20,015 nucleotides of DNA from Candidatus Aenigmarchaeota archaeon CG_4_9_14_3_um_filter_37_18 (GTDB taxonomy: Archaea; Aenigmatarchaeota; Aenigmatarchaeia; CG10238-14). Below, piece after piece: positions 7,318 through 14,543 of the stretch. The notes under the pieces were generated by a model. It was not told the DNA's origin. It worked only from the letters and a program-made list of their open reading frames with translations, and searched no databases. The position numbers were made by a program, and so were the translations under genes. Each line of letters starts with the position of its first letter. Position 1 is the stretch's first letter. Where the stretch lies: the NCBI GenBank assembly GCA_002789635.1, contig PFTQ01000051.1, forward strand, positions 1 through 20,015, read 5' to 3'.

Positions 7318-7465
7318 TGAAAAGGAATTTAGAGATAAAATGAAAAGGAATTTCGAAGAGAGAATATGGTTTATCAATCGCTGGTGTGAATACATGAAAG
7401 AAAACTCGAACAAGGACTGGAGCTCACAGCAAGCCAGACTAATAAACGCCCAGATAAAAGAATAA
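7304..7465 (+). CDS. Small helical partner of the nucleotidyltransferase
   Basis: A 53-residue protein beginning MIKFDEKEFRDKMKRNFEER. It is charged and helical, with Trp22, Trp27 and Trp39 and one Cys. It overlaps the nucleotidyltransferase gene by 14 bases in a different frame, a sign of translational coupling. It ends with TAA at 7463-7465, one base before the convergent AlkD gene. Small co-encoded partners of MNT-type transferases can act as antitoxin, substrate or adaptor (as HEPN or helical proteins do in MntA-HepT), but this one is too short for a HEPN domain and lacks its RxxxxxH motif. Role inferred from position only. Confidence 0.7.
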   Translation: MIKFDEKEFRDKMKRNFEERIWFINRWCEYMKENSNKDWSSQQARLINAQIKE

Positions 7466-8140
7466 TCATTTCAGCCTTTTCTGTATCTTAGGGTCTTCCA
7501 ATTCCCTGATAGCGTCAGATGCAATCCACTTTGCGGTTTTGGAATCCAGTTTTTGAATGTCTTTTGCTGCCTTCAATGATTCTTTATTCAAGAATACGCT
7601 TCTTTTCCCGATATTTCTCAGAGCCCAGTTGACCGCTTTTTTAACAAAATTCCTATCGTCTGTTGAATATTTTTTTATAGCAGGAAAAAACTTAAGGAAC
7701 TCCTCATCATGACTCGTCTTATCATGCCAAGCTAAACAGGCCATCAACGCAAAGCCAGTTCTTCTAACGAATTCTTCCTCGTTGTCTGTCAATTTTATCG
7801 CCTTTTCAAATGCTGAAGGCAGTTTTTCGAACAAGTTCATGCAGCACTGGTCGCATAAGTCCCATGAGTTAAAATCTTTCGACCACTTGTCTATCTGCTT
7901 TTCTGTTAGCAGTTTTGGATCATCCACCATTGAAGCGAGAATTCTTGCTTCATGTATTTCTGTATCCCAGAGTTGCTGTGCAAGAGTATGATTTTTTCCC
8001 AATTGTTTCGCCAACTTTCTCAGGACTGGTATTCTTACGCCAAGGGCTTTGTCAGGGTTTATCCCAAATTTTGCCATGCCTTCCCTGTCTTTTGGGTTGG
8101 AATGTTTTTTTAGTTCTTGGATTATTTGGTTGACTTCCAT
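7466..8140 (-). CDS. AlkD-type DNA alkylation repair glycosylase
   Basis: A 224-residue all-helical protein of the HEAT-repeat AlkC/AlkD superfamily, which removes alkylated purines from DNA without base flipping. Family features include GVRIPVLRKLAKQL (34-47), the NSWDLCDQCC segment (91-100) with the conserved Trp-Asp, and the C-terminal KAVNWALRNIGKR (167-179). The length fits the family (about 220-240). It starts at ATG 8140 and ends directly against the convergent small gene at 7465. It shares a 76-base spacer with the divergent small gene at 8217. It is one of several nucleotide-damage proteins in this window. Confidence 0.9.
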   Translation of the reverse strand: MEVNQIIQELKKHSNPKDREGMAKFGINPDKALGVRIPVLRKLAKQLGKNHTLAQQLWDTEIHEARILASMVDDPKLLTEKQIDKWSKDFNSWDLCDQCCMNLFEKLPSAFEKAIKLTDNEEEFVRRTGFALMACLAWHDKTSHDEEFLKFFPAIKKYSTDDRNFVKKAVNWALRNIGKRSVFLNKESLKAAKDIQKLDSKTAKWIASDAIRELEDPKIQKRLK

Positions 8141-8216
8141 CCGATCACTTCATGTACGTTAATTTTTCAGGCAGATGTATTAATAATCCTGAGTTATAAT
8201 ATTAATAGTGTTTGCA

Positions 8217-8360
8217 ATGAAAATAGGCGGAAAAATCGAAACTATTAGGTTAAATGGAAATTTTGTTACAGTTATTACTCCTAAAAAAAAGATTTCTTAT
8301 AAAGAAGGTGTTAGGAGAATTGATAAATTGATTGAAGAAATAAAGAAAAATGCTAATTAA
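8217..8360 (+). CDS. Small protein of unknown function (47 residues)
   Basis: The frame from ATG 8217 gives a beta-rich start (MKIGGKIETIRLNGNFVTVI) followed by a Lys/Glu-rich helix ending IEEIKKNAN. No family recognised. A TATA-like TTATAATATTAA lies about 20 bases upstream, which suits a leaderless message. Its last 8 bases overlap the end of the convergent PIN-fragment gene. The two-part layout (strand region plus charged helix) is common in small DNA-binding or antitoxin proteins, but this is only a resemblance. Confidence 0.5.
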   Translation: MKIGGKIETIRLNGNFVTVITPKKKISYKEGVRRIDKLIEEIKKNAN

Positions 8361-8565
8361 ATTGTTTCATAAATTTATTTTCTGTCATGATATTTTCGTA
8401 GAAAGTTTTCAAATTCCCTAATTTCTTTTCATCTGTCAAAAAACATAAGTCATGGGATCTCACAATATCCAGATGTATGGAATCTATTAAATGGGGGTTT
8501 TTATCTGAATACCTTACGATATTACCAGAGATGATTACACCATATATTTTAGTATTTTGATTCAA
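8353..8565 (-). pseudogene. C-terminal PIN-domain fragment
   Basis: A 70-residue frame with no ATG near its beginning (TTG at 8565). The segment PHLIDSIHLDIVRSHDLCFL (24-43), continuing into TDEKKL, matches the C-terminal half of VapC-like PIN ribonucleases: Asp then His-Leu on one helix, and the T-D-E/D-K strand that supplies the last acidic residues. The N-terminal half with the first catalytic Asp is missing, and a TAA lies five codons above the TTG. This looks like a truncated toxin gene. It begins 16 bases after the deoxyribosyltransferase-like gene and could be made from that transcript. If translated, it should not be an active nuclease. Confidence 0.5.
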
Positions 8566-8581
8566 GATGTTAAAAATTTAA

Positions 8582-9037
8582 TCACTTGTACTTTCTCTTC
8601 CAGCCTTTCTTGTAGGCTTTGTATTGTTTCTTATCGCTGTATTCGAAGAATTCTTGCTTCGATTCCTCAAGGTATTCTTCATTCAATAGTTCATTGACTT
8701 TTCTTCTTAACTCTTCAGCATCAGCATATCTTATAACCCTGAGATAAACGTCTTTCAGCGAGTCTGGGTAATCGCTCCCTTCCCTTAAAAAGAATATTAT
8801 CGGGATTTTATTTTCGACTGCCCAATTTGTTTCTATCTCCACCCCGGAACTTGGCTCGGAAAACTCGGCCATGAAGACTATCGAATCCTTTAGCAGTTCT
8901 TCTGATTTTTTAACGAACTCATATCTTGAGAATTGATGCCTGTCTTCTGGTGTTGTTACTTTAAAGGTTTCTGATAGCTCATTGAATACTTGTTTTATTT
9001 CTTCTGACGTTTTTGACGGATAGGCTATGTATATCAT
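8582..9037 (-). CDS. Nucleoside 2-deoxyribosyltransferase-like protein
   Basis: A 151-residue protein resembling the nucleoside 2-deoxyribosyltransferase / DNPH1 (Rcl) fold, whose members exchange or hydrolyse the bond between base and deoxyribose. It starts with the typical strand MIYIAYPSKT. It then has KSEELLKDSIVFMAEFSEPS (44-63) and GVEIETNWAVENKIPIIFF (65-83), where Glu67 or Glu69 lies in the position of the catalytic Glu of the PSxGVGxE motif. The C-terminal 35 residues are a charged tail rich in Lys, Glu and Tyr. The ribosome binding site GAGGTTGA lies just before the ATG, and the start overlaps the stop of a broken upstream frame (ATGA). A house-cleaning role in removing damaged or unwanted deoxynucleotides would fit, but TIR-like or signalling uses of this fold are possible. 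Confidence 0.65.
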   Translation of the reverse strand: MIYIAYPSKTSEEIKQVFNELSETFKVTTPEDRHQFSRYEFVKKSEELLKDSIVFMAEFSEPSSGVEIETNWAVENKIPIIFFLREGSDYPDSLKDVYLRVIRYADAEELRRKVNELLNEEYLEESKQEFFEYSDKKQYKAYKKGWKRKYK

Positions 9038-9290
9038 TCAACCTCAACCCCTAATTTTTTTAATTCCTTTATAAGATCATTTAAGTTAGTGAGACTGTGG
9101 GACATAATTATTTTTTCTCTAGTTTTGAGTGGGAAGAATTATGATATTTCGTGTTTTGTTTGTTACCATCCAATCACATATTTCCTAAAGCCCATTTAGA
9201 GCCTCTAGACGGTTAATTCCAGTCAAATCGTCATTTGTCCCTATGATATATTTGGTCTTATAGGGATTTATTTTTAAAACGCTAATATTG
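9034..9290 (-). pseudogene. Broken gene once coupled to the deoxyribosyltransferase-like gene
   Basis: The 277-base spacer has a protein-like reading in pieces. One frame covers about 9290-9122 with TAG codons at 9185-9187 and 9119-9121 (phrases such as KTKYIIGTNDDLTGINRLEA and EICDWMVTNKTRNIIILP). A different frame continues to 9034, with ATG at 9103-9105 and ending NLNDLIKELKKLGVEVE. Its TGA overlaps the next ATG as ATGA, the classic sign of a coupled operon. Two nonsense codons and one frameshift indicate decay. The last 23 codons may still be translated and serve only to couple the next gene. No family recognised. Confidence 0.45.
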
Positions 9291-9314
9291 TATTATATGA
9301 GGGATAAAATCGAC

Positions 9315-9923
9315 TCATTTTTTGGCTAATTTGGGGGTATGCAGATTATTTTTGTCCCACACCCAGTTAGTGAAATTAATACCTTTAATCCCGACACTCC
9401 TTGCAACTTCAACATTCTTTTCATCATCATCAGTGAAAAATATCTCTTCTGGTTTTAATTTAGCTTTTTCTATAAGAATCTTAAAAAATTTTTTGTCGTG
9501 CTTTGTAACCCCAAAATCGCTTGAAAATAGAACACAATCAAATTCTTTCATCCAATCCAAATTATCTTTAAGATATTCAGCCCTTTCAAAGAATTGGTCG
9601 GAAAGTATGCCAATCTTCTTCCCAGATTTTTTGAGTGAAAGCGCAAAGTCCACTAAATCTTGTTTAACCTTGAAATTATTGAACCATATATTCCAAAATA
9701 TTTTCTCAGTAATTTTTACTTTGTATTTTTTTAATAATTCAGAGAAAAGTTTGAATGTTGACCCATCGTCTTTTGTTCTTTCTAAGAATTTATTTTTCTT
9801 TAACACATCATAGAATTCATCTTGAGGAATCCCATATAAATCTTGGAATAATTTGCTTGCATAACAGTTTTCTTTAATCTTAATCAAAACACCATCCATG
9901 TCAAAAACAAAGAGTTTTATCAT
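9315..9923 (-). CDS. HAD-superfamily phosphatase
   Basis: A 202-residue haloacid-dehalogenase-type hydrolase. Motif I is FDMDGVL with nucleophile Asp8 and acid/base Asp10; motif II is Ser108 (GILSD); motif III is Lys141 (VTKHDKKFF); motif IV is FTDDDEKNV with Asp165-Asp166. A helical cap of about 75 residues lies between motifs I and II, as in phosphoglycolate phosphatase and beta-phosphoglucomutase relatives. Substrate unknown; a nucleotide or sugar phosphate is likely. It is the third gene of a tight operon: its ATG follows directly on the TGA of the tandem Nudix gene, with GAGGTTGAT as binding site. A phosphatase that acts after Nudix cleavage would make sense, but this is inference. Confidence 0.92.
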   Translation of the reverse strand: MIKLFVFDMDGVLIKIKENCYASKLFQDLYGIPQDEFYDVLKKNKFLERTKDDGSTFKLFSELLKKYKVKITEKIFWNIWFNNFKVKQDLVDFALSLKKSGKKIGILSDQFFERAEYLKDNLDWMKEFDCVLFSSDFGVTKHDKKFFKILIEKAKLKPEEIFFTDDDEKNVEVARSVGIKGINFTNWVWDKNNLHTPKLAKK

Positions 9924-10745
9924 TCAATCAACCTCTAAATATTTCAGGCTTTTTTCAAATATATCTTTAACATGGTCAAAAGTAAGATTCTTTCTGACTT
10001 CTTCTTTGCTCATCCATTTAGCATCAAATATTTCTTTATCATCCCATTTCAATTCTTTCTCATCATACACTTTAGCCAAATAGACATTTTGTCTTCCCTT
10101 AACACCTTCCAAGAAACCTTTATCATAAGTGAATTTATTAACAAATGGAAGTTTTTTTATCCCTTTCATATCAACATCAATTCCGCTTTCTTCTTTTACT
10201 TCTCTTCCAACAGTTTCCTTTTCTCTTTCTCCTCTTTCAATTGCGCCTGCTATAAAACTCAAATTTTCATTCCTAGTGTTTACAATCAAAAATGAGTCCG
10301 AGTTTCTGTAGATTATTGCAAGTATGCCTTTTCTGACAGGAAGCTTTCCAAGCAGTTTTATTGCAACCTGTATGTTTATAGGAGCTAAGTAAAAATCAAA
10401 AAGTTTCTTTGGGGCAACCCATGAATAATCATCATTCTCTTCATTCAAAATCACTTTGCTTTTTTCAATTTCAAACAAAAAAATATTTGTGTTGAATGTG
10501 ACATTAATCTCTCTATTTGTGCTGACAAAAAAATCTTTCTTCTTTAGCCTCAACTCATTTTTTTCAATTCCAGCTTCTTCATTTACTTCCCTATAAGCGG
10601 CTTCTATGGGCTCCTCACCTTTTTCAATGCCGCCTGAAACAAAGCTCCACCTGTTTGGATACAAATTGTCTTCCCCGCTTCTTTTGAGCAGCAGTATCTT
10701 TCCTTTGTTTTTTAAGATGCACATGACAACATTCTTCTTTTTCAT
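9924..10745 (-). CDS. Tandem (two-domain) Nudix hydrolase
   Basis: A 273-residue protein made of two complete Nudix domains. Box 1 spans 38-60 (Gly38, Glu44, Arg52-Glu53, Glu56-Glu57, Gly59) and box 2 spans 167-189 (Gly167, Glu173, Arg181-Glu182, Glu185-Glu186, Gly188). Both keep every catalytic position, so both halves should bind metal and may be active. Each half has its own substrate-side strands, so the two halves may prefer different nucleotides. It is the middle gene of the operon: its ATG overlaps the stop of the upstream Nudix gene (ATGA), and its TGA touches the ATG of the HAD gene. Single proteins with two Nudix domains exist but are much rarer than single-domain ones. Substrates unknown. 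Confidence 0.92.
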   Translation of the reverse strand: MKKKNVVMCILKNKGKILLLKRSGEDNLYPNRWSFVSGGIEKGEEPIEAAYREVNEEAGIEKNELRLKKKDFFVSTNREINVTFNTNIFLFEIEKSKVILNEENDDYSWVAPKKLFDFYLAPINIQVAIKLLGKLPVRKGILAIIYRNSDSFLIVNTRNENLSFIAGAIERGEREKETVGREVKEESGIDVDMKGIKKLPFVNKFTYDKGFLEGVKGRQNVYLAKVYDEKELKWDDKEIFDAKWMSKEEVRKNLTFDHVKDIFEKSLKYLEVD

Positions 10746-11176
10746 TTCACATCAACAGCATTTATTATTTCATCTTTGTGTTTTTGGAAGAATTCCCTCT
10801 CATCCTTTGAGCACAAATTATTTTCAGCCTCAGATATTTCAAACCACTCCGCTTTTGTGCAATCTTCCTGCGGCTCAATTCTTTCTTCAGAAGCCCTAAA
10901 TAAGAAAATGTCAATTATTTTCAATTCTTCCGGATTTTCCATATTCGGTCTTCTAATTTTACCCAACTTTTTAACCAAATTTAAGCCTCCAAGACCAGTT
11001 TCTTCCCATATTTCTCTTTTAGCTGTTTCAATAGAGGTTTCTCCATTTTCTTTCTGGCCTTTAGGAATGAACCAATCATTTAAATCAAGGTTTTTATCCC
11101 TGACTAGACATATTTCACCTTTTTTATTTACTACAATTCCTCCAGCACTGTAAGAAACCGGCTTGGAATCTCCCAT
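10742..11176 (-). CDS. Nudix hydrolase, Ap4A-hydrolase-like
   Basis: A 144-residue single-domain Nudix protein, first gene of the 9315-11176 operon. The box is complete: Gly40, Glu46, Arg54-Glu55, Glu58-Glu59, Gly61. The start SAGGIVVNKKGEICLV and WFIPKGQKENGE resemble the diadenosine polyphosphate hydrolase branch (NUDT2/Ap4A-type, with W-x-x-P-K-G), which splits stress dinucleotides such as Ap4A. That substrate is inferred. ATG 11176 is preferred to the adjoining TTG at 11179; an AT-rich TAATAATAAATC about 25 bases upstream suits a leaderless start. Its promoter region (11180-11230) is shared with the divergent HD gene, so the two units may be controlled together. Confidence 0.92.
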   Translation of the reverse strand: MGDSKPVSYSAGGIVVNKKGEICLVRDKNLDLNDWFIPKGQKENGETSIETAKREIWEETGLGGLNLVKKLGKIRRPNMENPEELKIIDIFLFRASEERIEPQEDCTKAEWFEISEAENNLCSKDEREFFQKHKDEIINAVDVK

Positions 11177-11230
11177 CAAATCAACTCAATGATTTATTAT
11201 TAGCCAAATCAAATATTAAAATCGAGGGCA

Positions 11231-12004
11231 ATGATCAGGCTTGATGTTAAAGACAACGATAGGCTGGAAGAGCTCCTTAACCTAGTCAATAAAGACAAAG
11301 AGCTGGAGACTTTATGGAAATGCGCCAACATCAACGCCATAGACAGGATGGGATTCAATGACCATGGCCCTGTCCACATCCAAATCGTCTGCAGGAATTC
11401 GTTGGAATTATTGAGAATCCTGGAAAGGAAAAAAATTATCCCTAATGTGATAAAAGATCATGGGTTAGAGCAGGAGGATGCTGAAGTCATAGTTGTGCTT
11501 GCTTCATTGCTTCATGACATAGGGATGGTTATCAGAAGAAAAGATCATGAAGAATTCAGCGTGCCGCTCTCATTGAAATTCATCGACAAGTATCTCCCTC
11601 AAATCTATGACAGCGAAGAAACAAGAACTATAATTAAGTCCGAAGTGCTGCATGCAATCATGGGGCATTCAAAAGAGGAAGAGCCGCTGACTATTGAAGC
11701 AGGCATTGTCAGGGTAGCAGATGCATTAGACATGGAGCAGGGAAGAGCGAGAATACCATTCGAGATAGGCAGTGTAACCATTCATTCTGTGTCTGCTTTA
11801 GCAATCGAGAGGGTGCAAATCCTTGAAGGCGAAAAAAAACCGATTCTTGTGAAAATCCTCATGTCAAACTCTGCAGGAATATTCCAGATTGATGAGCTAC
11901 TGAAAGAGAAAATAAAAAGCACGCCTATTGAAAAGTTAATTAGAGTTGTTGCTGAAATCCAGTCAGAAAAAGAAAAAAGCATTGTTCATAATTTTGAATT
12001 TTAG
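11231..12004 (+). CDS. HD-domain metal-dependent phosphohydrolase
   Basis: A 257-residue HD-superfamily protein. The signature is clear: DHGPVH (44-49) gives the first metal His, LLHDIG (93-98) the His-Asp pair, HAIMGH (141-146) further His residues and RVADALD (161-167) the last Asp. Members cleave phosphoester bonds of nucleotides such as dNTPs, cyclic or alarmone nucleotides; this archaeal group has no settled substrate to my knowledge. The C-terminal 80 residues form a mixed alpha/beta domain ending in a Lys/Glu-rich helix. It is divergent from the Nudix-HAD operon with only 54 bases between start codons. The ribosome binding site (GAGGGC) is weak. Confidence 0.88.
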   Translation: MIRLDVKDNDRLEELLNLVNKDKELETLWKCANINAIDRMGFNDHGPVHIQIVCRNSLELLRILERKKIIPNVIKDHGLEQEDAEVIVVLASLLHDIGMVIRRKDHEEFSVPLSLKFIDKYLPQIYDSEETRTIIKSEVLHAIMGHSKEEEPLTIEAGIVRVADALDMEQGRARIPFEIGSVTIHSVSALAIERVQILEGEKKPILVKILMSNSAGIFQIDELLKEKIKSTPIEKLIRVVAEIQSEKEKSIVHNFEF

Positions 12005-12065
12005 ACATGATGCAGCCAATTCTTCAATCTCTTATTTTTAAGTTTTTAAAGCTAATAATAATTCT

Positions 12066-13745
12066 ATGGAATTCAGCCTGGCAAAAATAGACCTAACCAA
12101 ACAAAAAATAGAAAAGAAACAAATACCAAAAAAGCTTATCCATGAATGGTTGGGCGGAAGAGGATTAGGAGCGGCTCTATTGTCAGAAGATGTTCGAGGT
12201 CCAACTGACCCTAAGAGCAGCCTGTTCATAACAACAGGCCCGGTAACAGGAACAATGCTGCCGTCATCCAGCCGTTTGGAAGTGACTGGGATATCGCCAC
12301 TAACAGGATTTTATCTTGGATCAAATGCCGGCGGCCATTTTGGCTGGAGGCTGAGGTCGCAAGGCTATTATGCTATTCAAGTCACAGGAAAAAGCAAAAA
12401 GCCAGTCTACGCCGCAATCATGGATGGCAAGTTAAGCCTGCATGATGCTAAGGATGAATGGGGATTGACAACAGGGGAATTGATAAAAAGATTTGATGCC
12501 GAAAAGGCTAGTGTTGCATGCATCGGTCAAGGAGGAGAAAATTTCGTCAGGTTTGCTTCATTGCAGTTTGACTGGAGAAGCGCCGGTAGAGGCGGAGCAG
12601 GAGCTATTCTAGGATCAAAAAAACTTAAGGCGATAGTAGTCAACACAGGAAAAAAAGTTGATGTGCATGATGAAGCAAGGGTTAGGGAATTATCAAAAAA
12701 ATTATTCAAAAACAAGAATCTTGCTACAAACCGATTGTCTTCTTGCGGGACTTCAAATGTGGTTGAGTATTCAAATAAAATAAGGACATTCCCTGTCGAC
12801 AATTACAGAAAAAACCACACGCCGCAAGCAAAAAAAATAAATGCATTCGCAGTCCAAAAAATGACTGAAAGCGATTGGGGATGCTGGAACTGCCCTGTAA
12901 GATGCGAGAGAATAACCAAATCAAAAAAATATAATGCTTTAGCAAGAGGGCCGGAGTATGAAACAATCTTTTCATTGGGATCAGACTGCGAAAACTATGA
13001 CATGGATGTGCTCATCAAAGCGAATGATCTTTGCGACAATTATGGATTGGATACTATTTCCTGCGGGGCAACTATAGCTTGGTTTAGGGAATGTTGCCAG
13101 AAAGGATTGGTTAAAGAAAAATGGGCAGGCAATGAGATGATATTGGACTTAATTGAAAAAATTGCATTCAGGAAAGGCATAGGCGACTTGCTCGCAGAAG
13201 GCTCTTTCAGGGCATCAGAAAAAATACCAGGGTCAAAAGAATTTCTAGCAGGCGGAAAAGGTTTGGAATCCCCAGCATGGGACCCAAGATCTTCGTGGGC
13301 TACGGCTTTATGCTATGCAACCAGCCCGACAGGAGCAGACCACAGAAAAGGAAGGCCTGTTGAAGATGATTTGAAATCCCTTAGGCCACTGTCAACAAAA
13401 GGAAAAGCGAAAATAGCAATAAAAGACCAGGACAAAAGAGCTGCCAGCGACTCAACTGGATTCTGCGGCTTTGTTGACGGTCACTTTGACAGCCAAGATA
13501 TAATTGAAGCAATTAATTCAACCGCTGGTCTTAATGTTGATGAAGAGTTCCTGCAGTCTTTAGGCGGGAAAATAATTCAGCTGGAGAGAAAAATTAACAT
13601 TGAGGCGGGCTTGACAAAAAAGGATGATACGCTCAGCGAGAGGCTGCTCAACTATCCGATGAAGGTCTACCTCAAGACTAGCCTTATCGGAGAAAAAAAT
13701 CTTGAAGAGATGAAAAAAGAATATTATAAGTTAAGAGGGTGGTAG
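12066..13745 (+). CDS. aor: Aldehyde:ferredoxin oxidoreductase (tungsten enzyme)
   Basis: Oxidises aldehydes to carboxylic acids with ferredoxin as electron acceptor, in the cytoplasm of anaerobes. The 559 residues cover all AOR domains. The N-terminal domain has GGRGLGA (30-36) and SNAGGHFGWRLRSQGY (86-101), which bind the bis-molybdopterin tungsten cofactor. The [4Fe-4S] cluster ligands are Cys273, Cys276 and Cys280 (GCWNCPVRC) and Cys467 in DSTGFC, a variant of DxxGLC. GPEYET (295-300) and TGADH (422-426) carry the catalytic Glu and His. It is a little shorter than the 605-residue Pyrococcus enzyme. It is a single-gene transcript with an AT-rich TATA-like TTTTTAAAG near 12043-12051, followed by a T-rich end. 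No AorB-type partner is nearby. Confidence 0.96.
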   Translation: MEFSLAKIDLTKQKIEKKQIPKKLIHEWLGGRGLGAALLSEDVRGPTDPKSSLFITTGPVTGTMLPSSSRLEVTGISPLTGFYLGSNAGGHFGWRLRSQGYYAIQVTGKSKKPVYAAIMDGKLSLHDAKDEWGLTTGELIKRFDAEKASVACIGQGGENFVRFASLQFDWRSAGRGGAGAILGSKKLKAIVVNTGKKVDVHDEARVRELSKKLFKNKNLATNRLSSCGTSNVVEYSNKIRTFPVDNYRKNHTPQAKKINAFAVQKMTESDWGCWNCPVRCERITKSKKYNALARGPEYETIFSLGSDCENYDMDVLIKANDLCDNYGLDTISCGATIAWFRECCQKGLVKEKWAGNEMILDLIEKIAFRKGIGDLLAEGSFRASEKIPGSKEFLAGGKGLESPAWDPRSSWATALCYATSPTGADHRKGRPVEDDLKSLRPLSTKGKAKIAIKDQDKRAASDSTGFCGFVDGHFDSQDIIEAINSTAGLNVDEEFLQSLGGKIIQLERKINIEAGLTKKDDTLSERLLNYPMKVYLKTSLIGEKNLEEMKKEYYKLRGW

Positions 13746-13929
13746 TTTGTTTTTGTCCATGCGTCCAAAAGAAGAGTCAGGGATAGAAGTTACTGGGGAA
13801 TATGATTAGACATCATTATCAATATATGCAACACTAATCCCTATTACAGAATTTTCAGTACAGTCTTTAATTGAATTACGTTTTTTGAGGTCTGAAAAGG
13901 CTTAAAAAGTTAACTCACTATCAAACTAT

Positions 13930-14172
13930 ATGAAAATTTCACAAACAATAACGGCTTCAGGACCTCTTGTAGTTTTGTATCAAGACCACAACTATCGAAA
14001 TCAACTAATAGCTCGTTTTGGTGTGGATGTTGTGGCGTCAGGTAGTCAAGTAACTCTTACTTATAGAGGATCAGATAGAGAAACTGCTCTACAGACCTTT
14101 CAAGGTGTTATTGAGGATTTACGGTTAAACAACTATTCAGTTTTTAATATATTAGATGCTTGTCAGGTTTGA
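13930..14172 (+). CDS. Stand-alone KH-like domain resembling the PhoH N-terminus
   Basis: An 80-residue protein. The middle part, LIARFGVDVVASGSQVTLTY (27-46) followed by RGSDRETALQTFQGVIEDL, follows the pattern of the small KH-like domain at the N-terminus of PhoH ATPases (helix, G-V-D-I-V-A-R-G, strand, then a helix of the A-x-x-x-L-x-x-L type). PhoH proteins continue with an ATPase domain, absent here. Nucleic-acid binding is therefore likely but inferred. TTAAAAAG at 13902-13909 lies about 25 bases before the ATG, so the mRNA is leaderless. Codon choice (CGA, CGT, GCT, GGT) and low Lys content differ from neighbouring housekeeping genes and resemble the unknown gene at 17643. Confidence 0.6.
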   Translation: MKISQTITASGPLVVLYQDHNYRNQLIARFGVDVVASGSQVTLTYRGSDRETALQTFQGVIEDLRLNNYSVFNILDACQV

Positions 14173-14196
14173 TAATTATAGCAATAATAGCTGTTT

Positions 14197-14289
14197 ATGG
14201 AATTTGATACATTGAAAATAGAGATGTTGGATTTAGGTGCCGATATGCGACAATCTTGTTTGGGTGACTTTAGTGCAACAGAATCGTAA
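14197..14289 (+). CDS. Possible 30-residue micro-ORF
   Basis: A frame from ATG 14197 to TAA 14287-14289 encodes a mixed, acidic peptide (MEFDTLKIEMLDLGADMRQS is its first 20 residues). It starts 24 bases after the KH-like gene on the same strand and stops just before the convergent small membrane protein. There is no clear ribosome binding site. The composition looks more like protein than like random AT-rich DNA, but an open frame of 31 codons is expected by chance fairly often. Confidence 0.25.
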   Translation: MEFDTLKIEMLDLGADMRQSCLGDFSATES

Positions 14290-14293
14290 TTTT

Positions 14294-14473
14294 TTATAGT
14301 TTTGGGAATAAGCCAATTCTTTCCATTAAAAACCAGATCGAAAAAAACAATAAAAAAGCTGCATACAATAACAGCTGCCCTTTGGTTGGAACTTTATCAT
14401 GCAGTACAAGAAGTATTATCTGAATTCCGAAATAAATCGAAATAATATCCCTTATAACTCCTCTGACGCCCAT
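14294..14473 (-). CDS. Small two-helix membrane protein (59 residues)
   Basis: Translation from ATG 14473 gives 59 residues with two hydrophobic helices, about 9-25 (IIS IYFG IQIILLVL) and 36-51 (LLYAAFLLFFSIWFLM), joined by the polar loop HDKVPTKGQ and ending in a short charged tail. No family is recognised. The start lies about 25 bases after TTTTTAAAT on the same strand, the usual distance for a leaderless archaeal gene. It follows the histone gene but is separated from it by a T-rich terminator. A regulatory or anchoring role for such a small protein would be a guess. Confidence 0.6.
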   Translation of the reverse strand: MGVRGVIRDIISIYFGIQIILLVLHDKVPTKGQLLLYAAFLLFFSIWFLMERIGLFPKL

Positions 14474-14497
14474 AGAAAATATTGTTCATTCAGATTT

Positions 14498-14517
14498 AAA
14501 AACAAAAAGAAAAAAGA
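14498..14517 (-). terminator. T-rich terminator of the histone gene
   Basis: On the minus strand the sequence after the histone stop runs into an almost pure T stretch with single C or G breaks, the standard intrinsic terminator of archaeal RNA polymerase. It lies about 27 bases past the stop codon and just ahead of the TATA-like element of the next gene. Confidence 0.7.
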
Positions 14518-14543
14518 TAAGGGATTTTACCCCCCTCAAACAT

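Noticed and set aside
13746..13929. Minus-strand open stretch of about 31 codons after the oxidoreductase gene
   Set aside because: No start codon, no promoter, and a length that occurs readily by chance.
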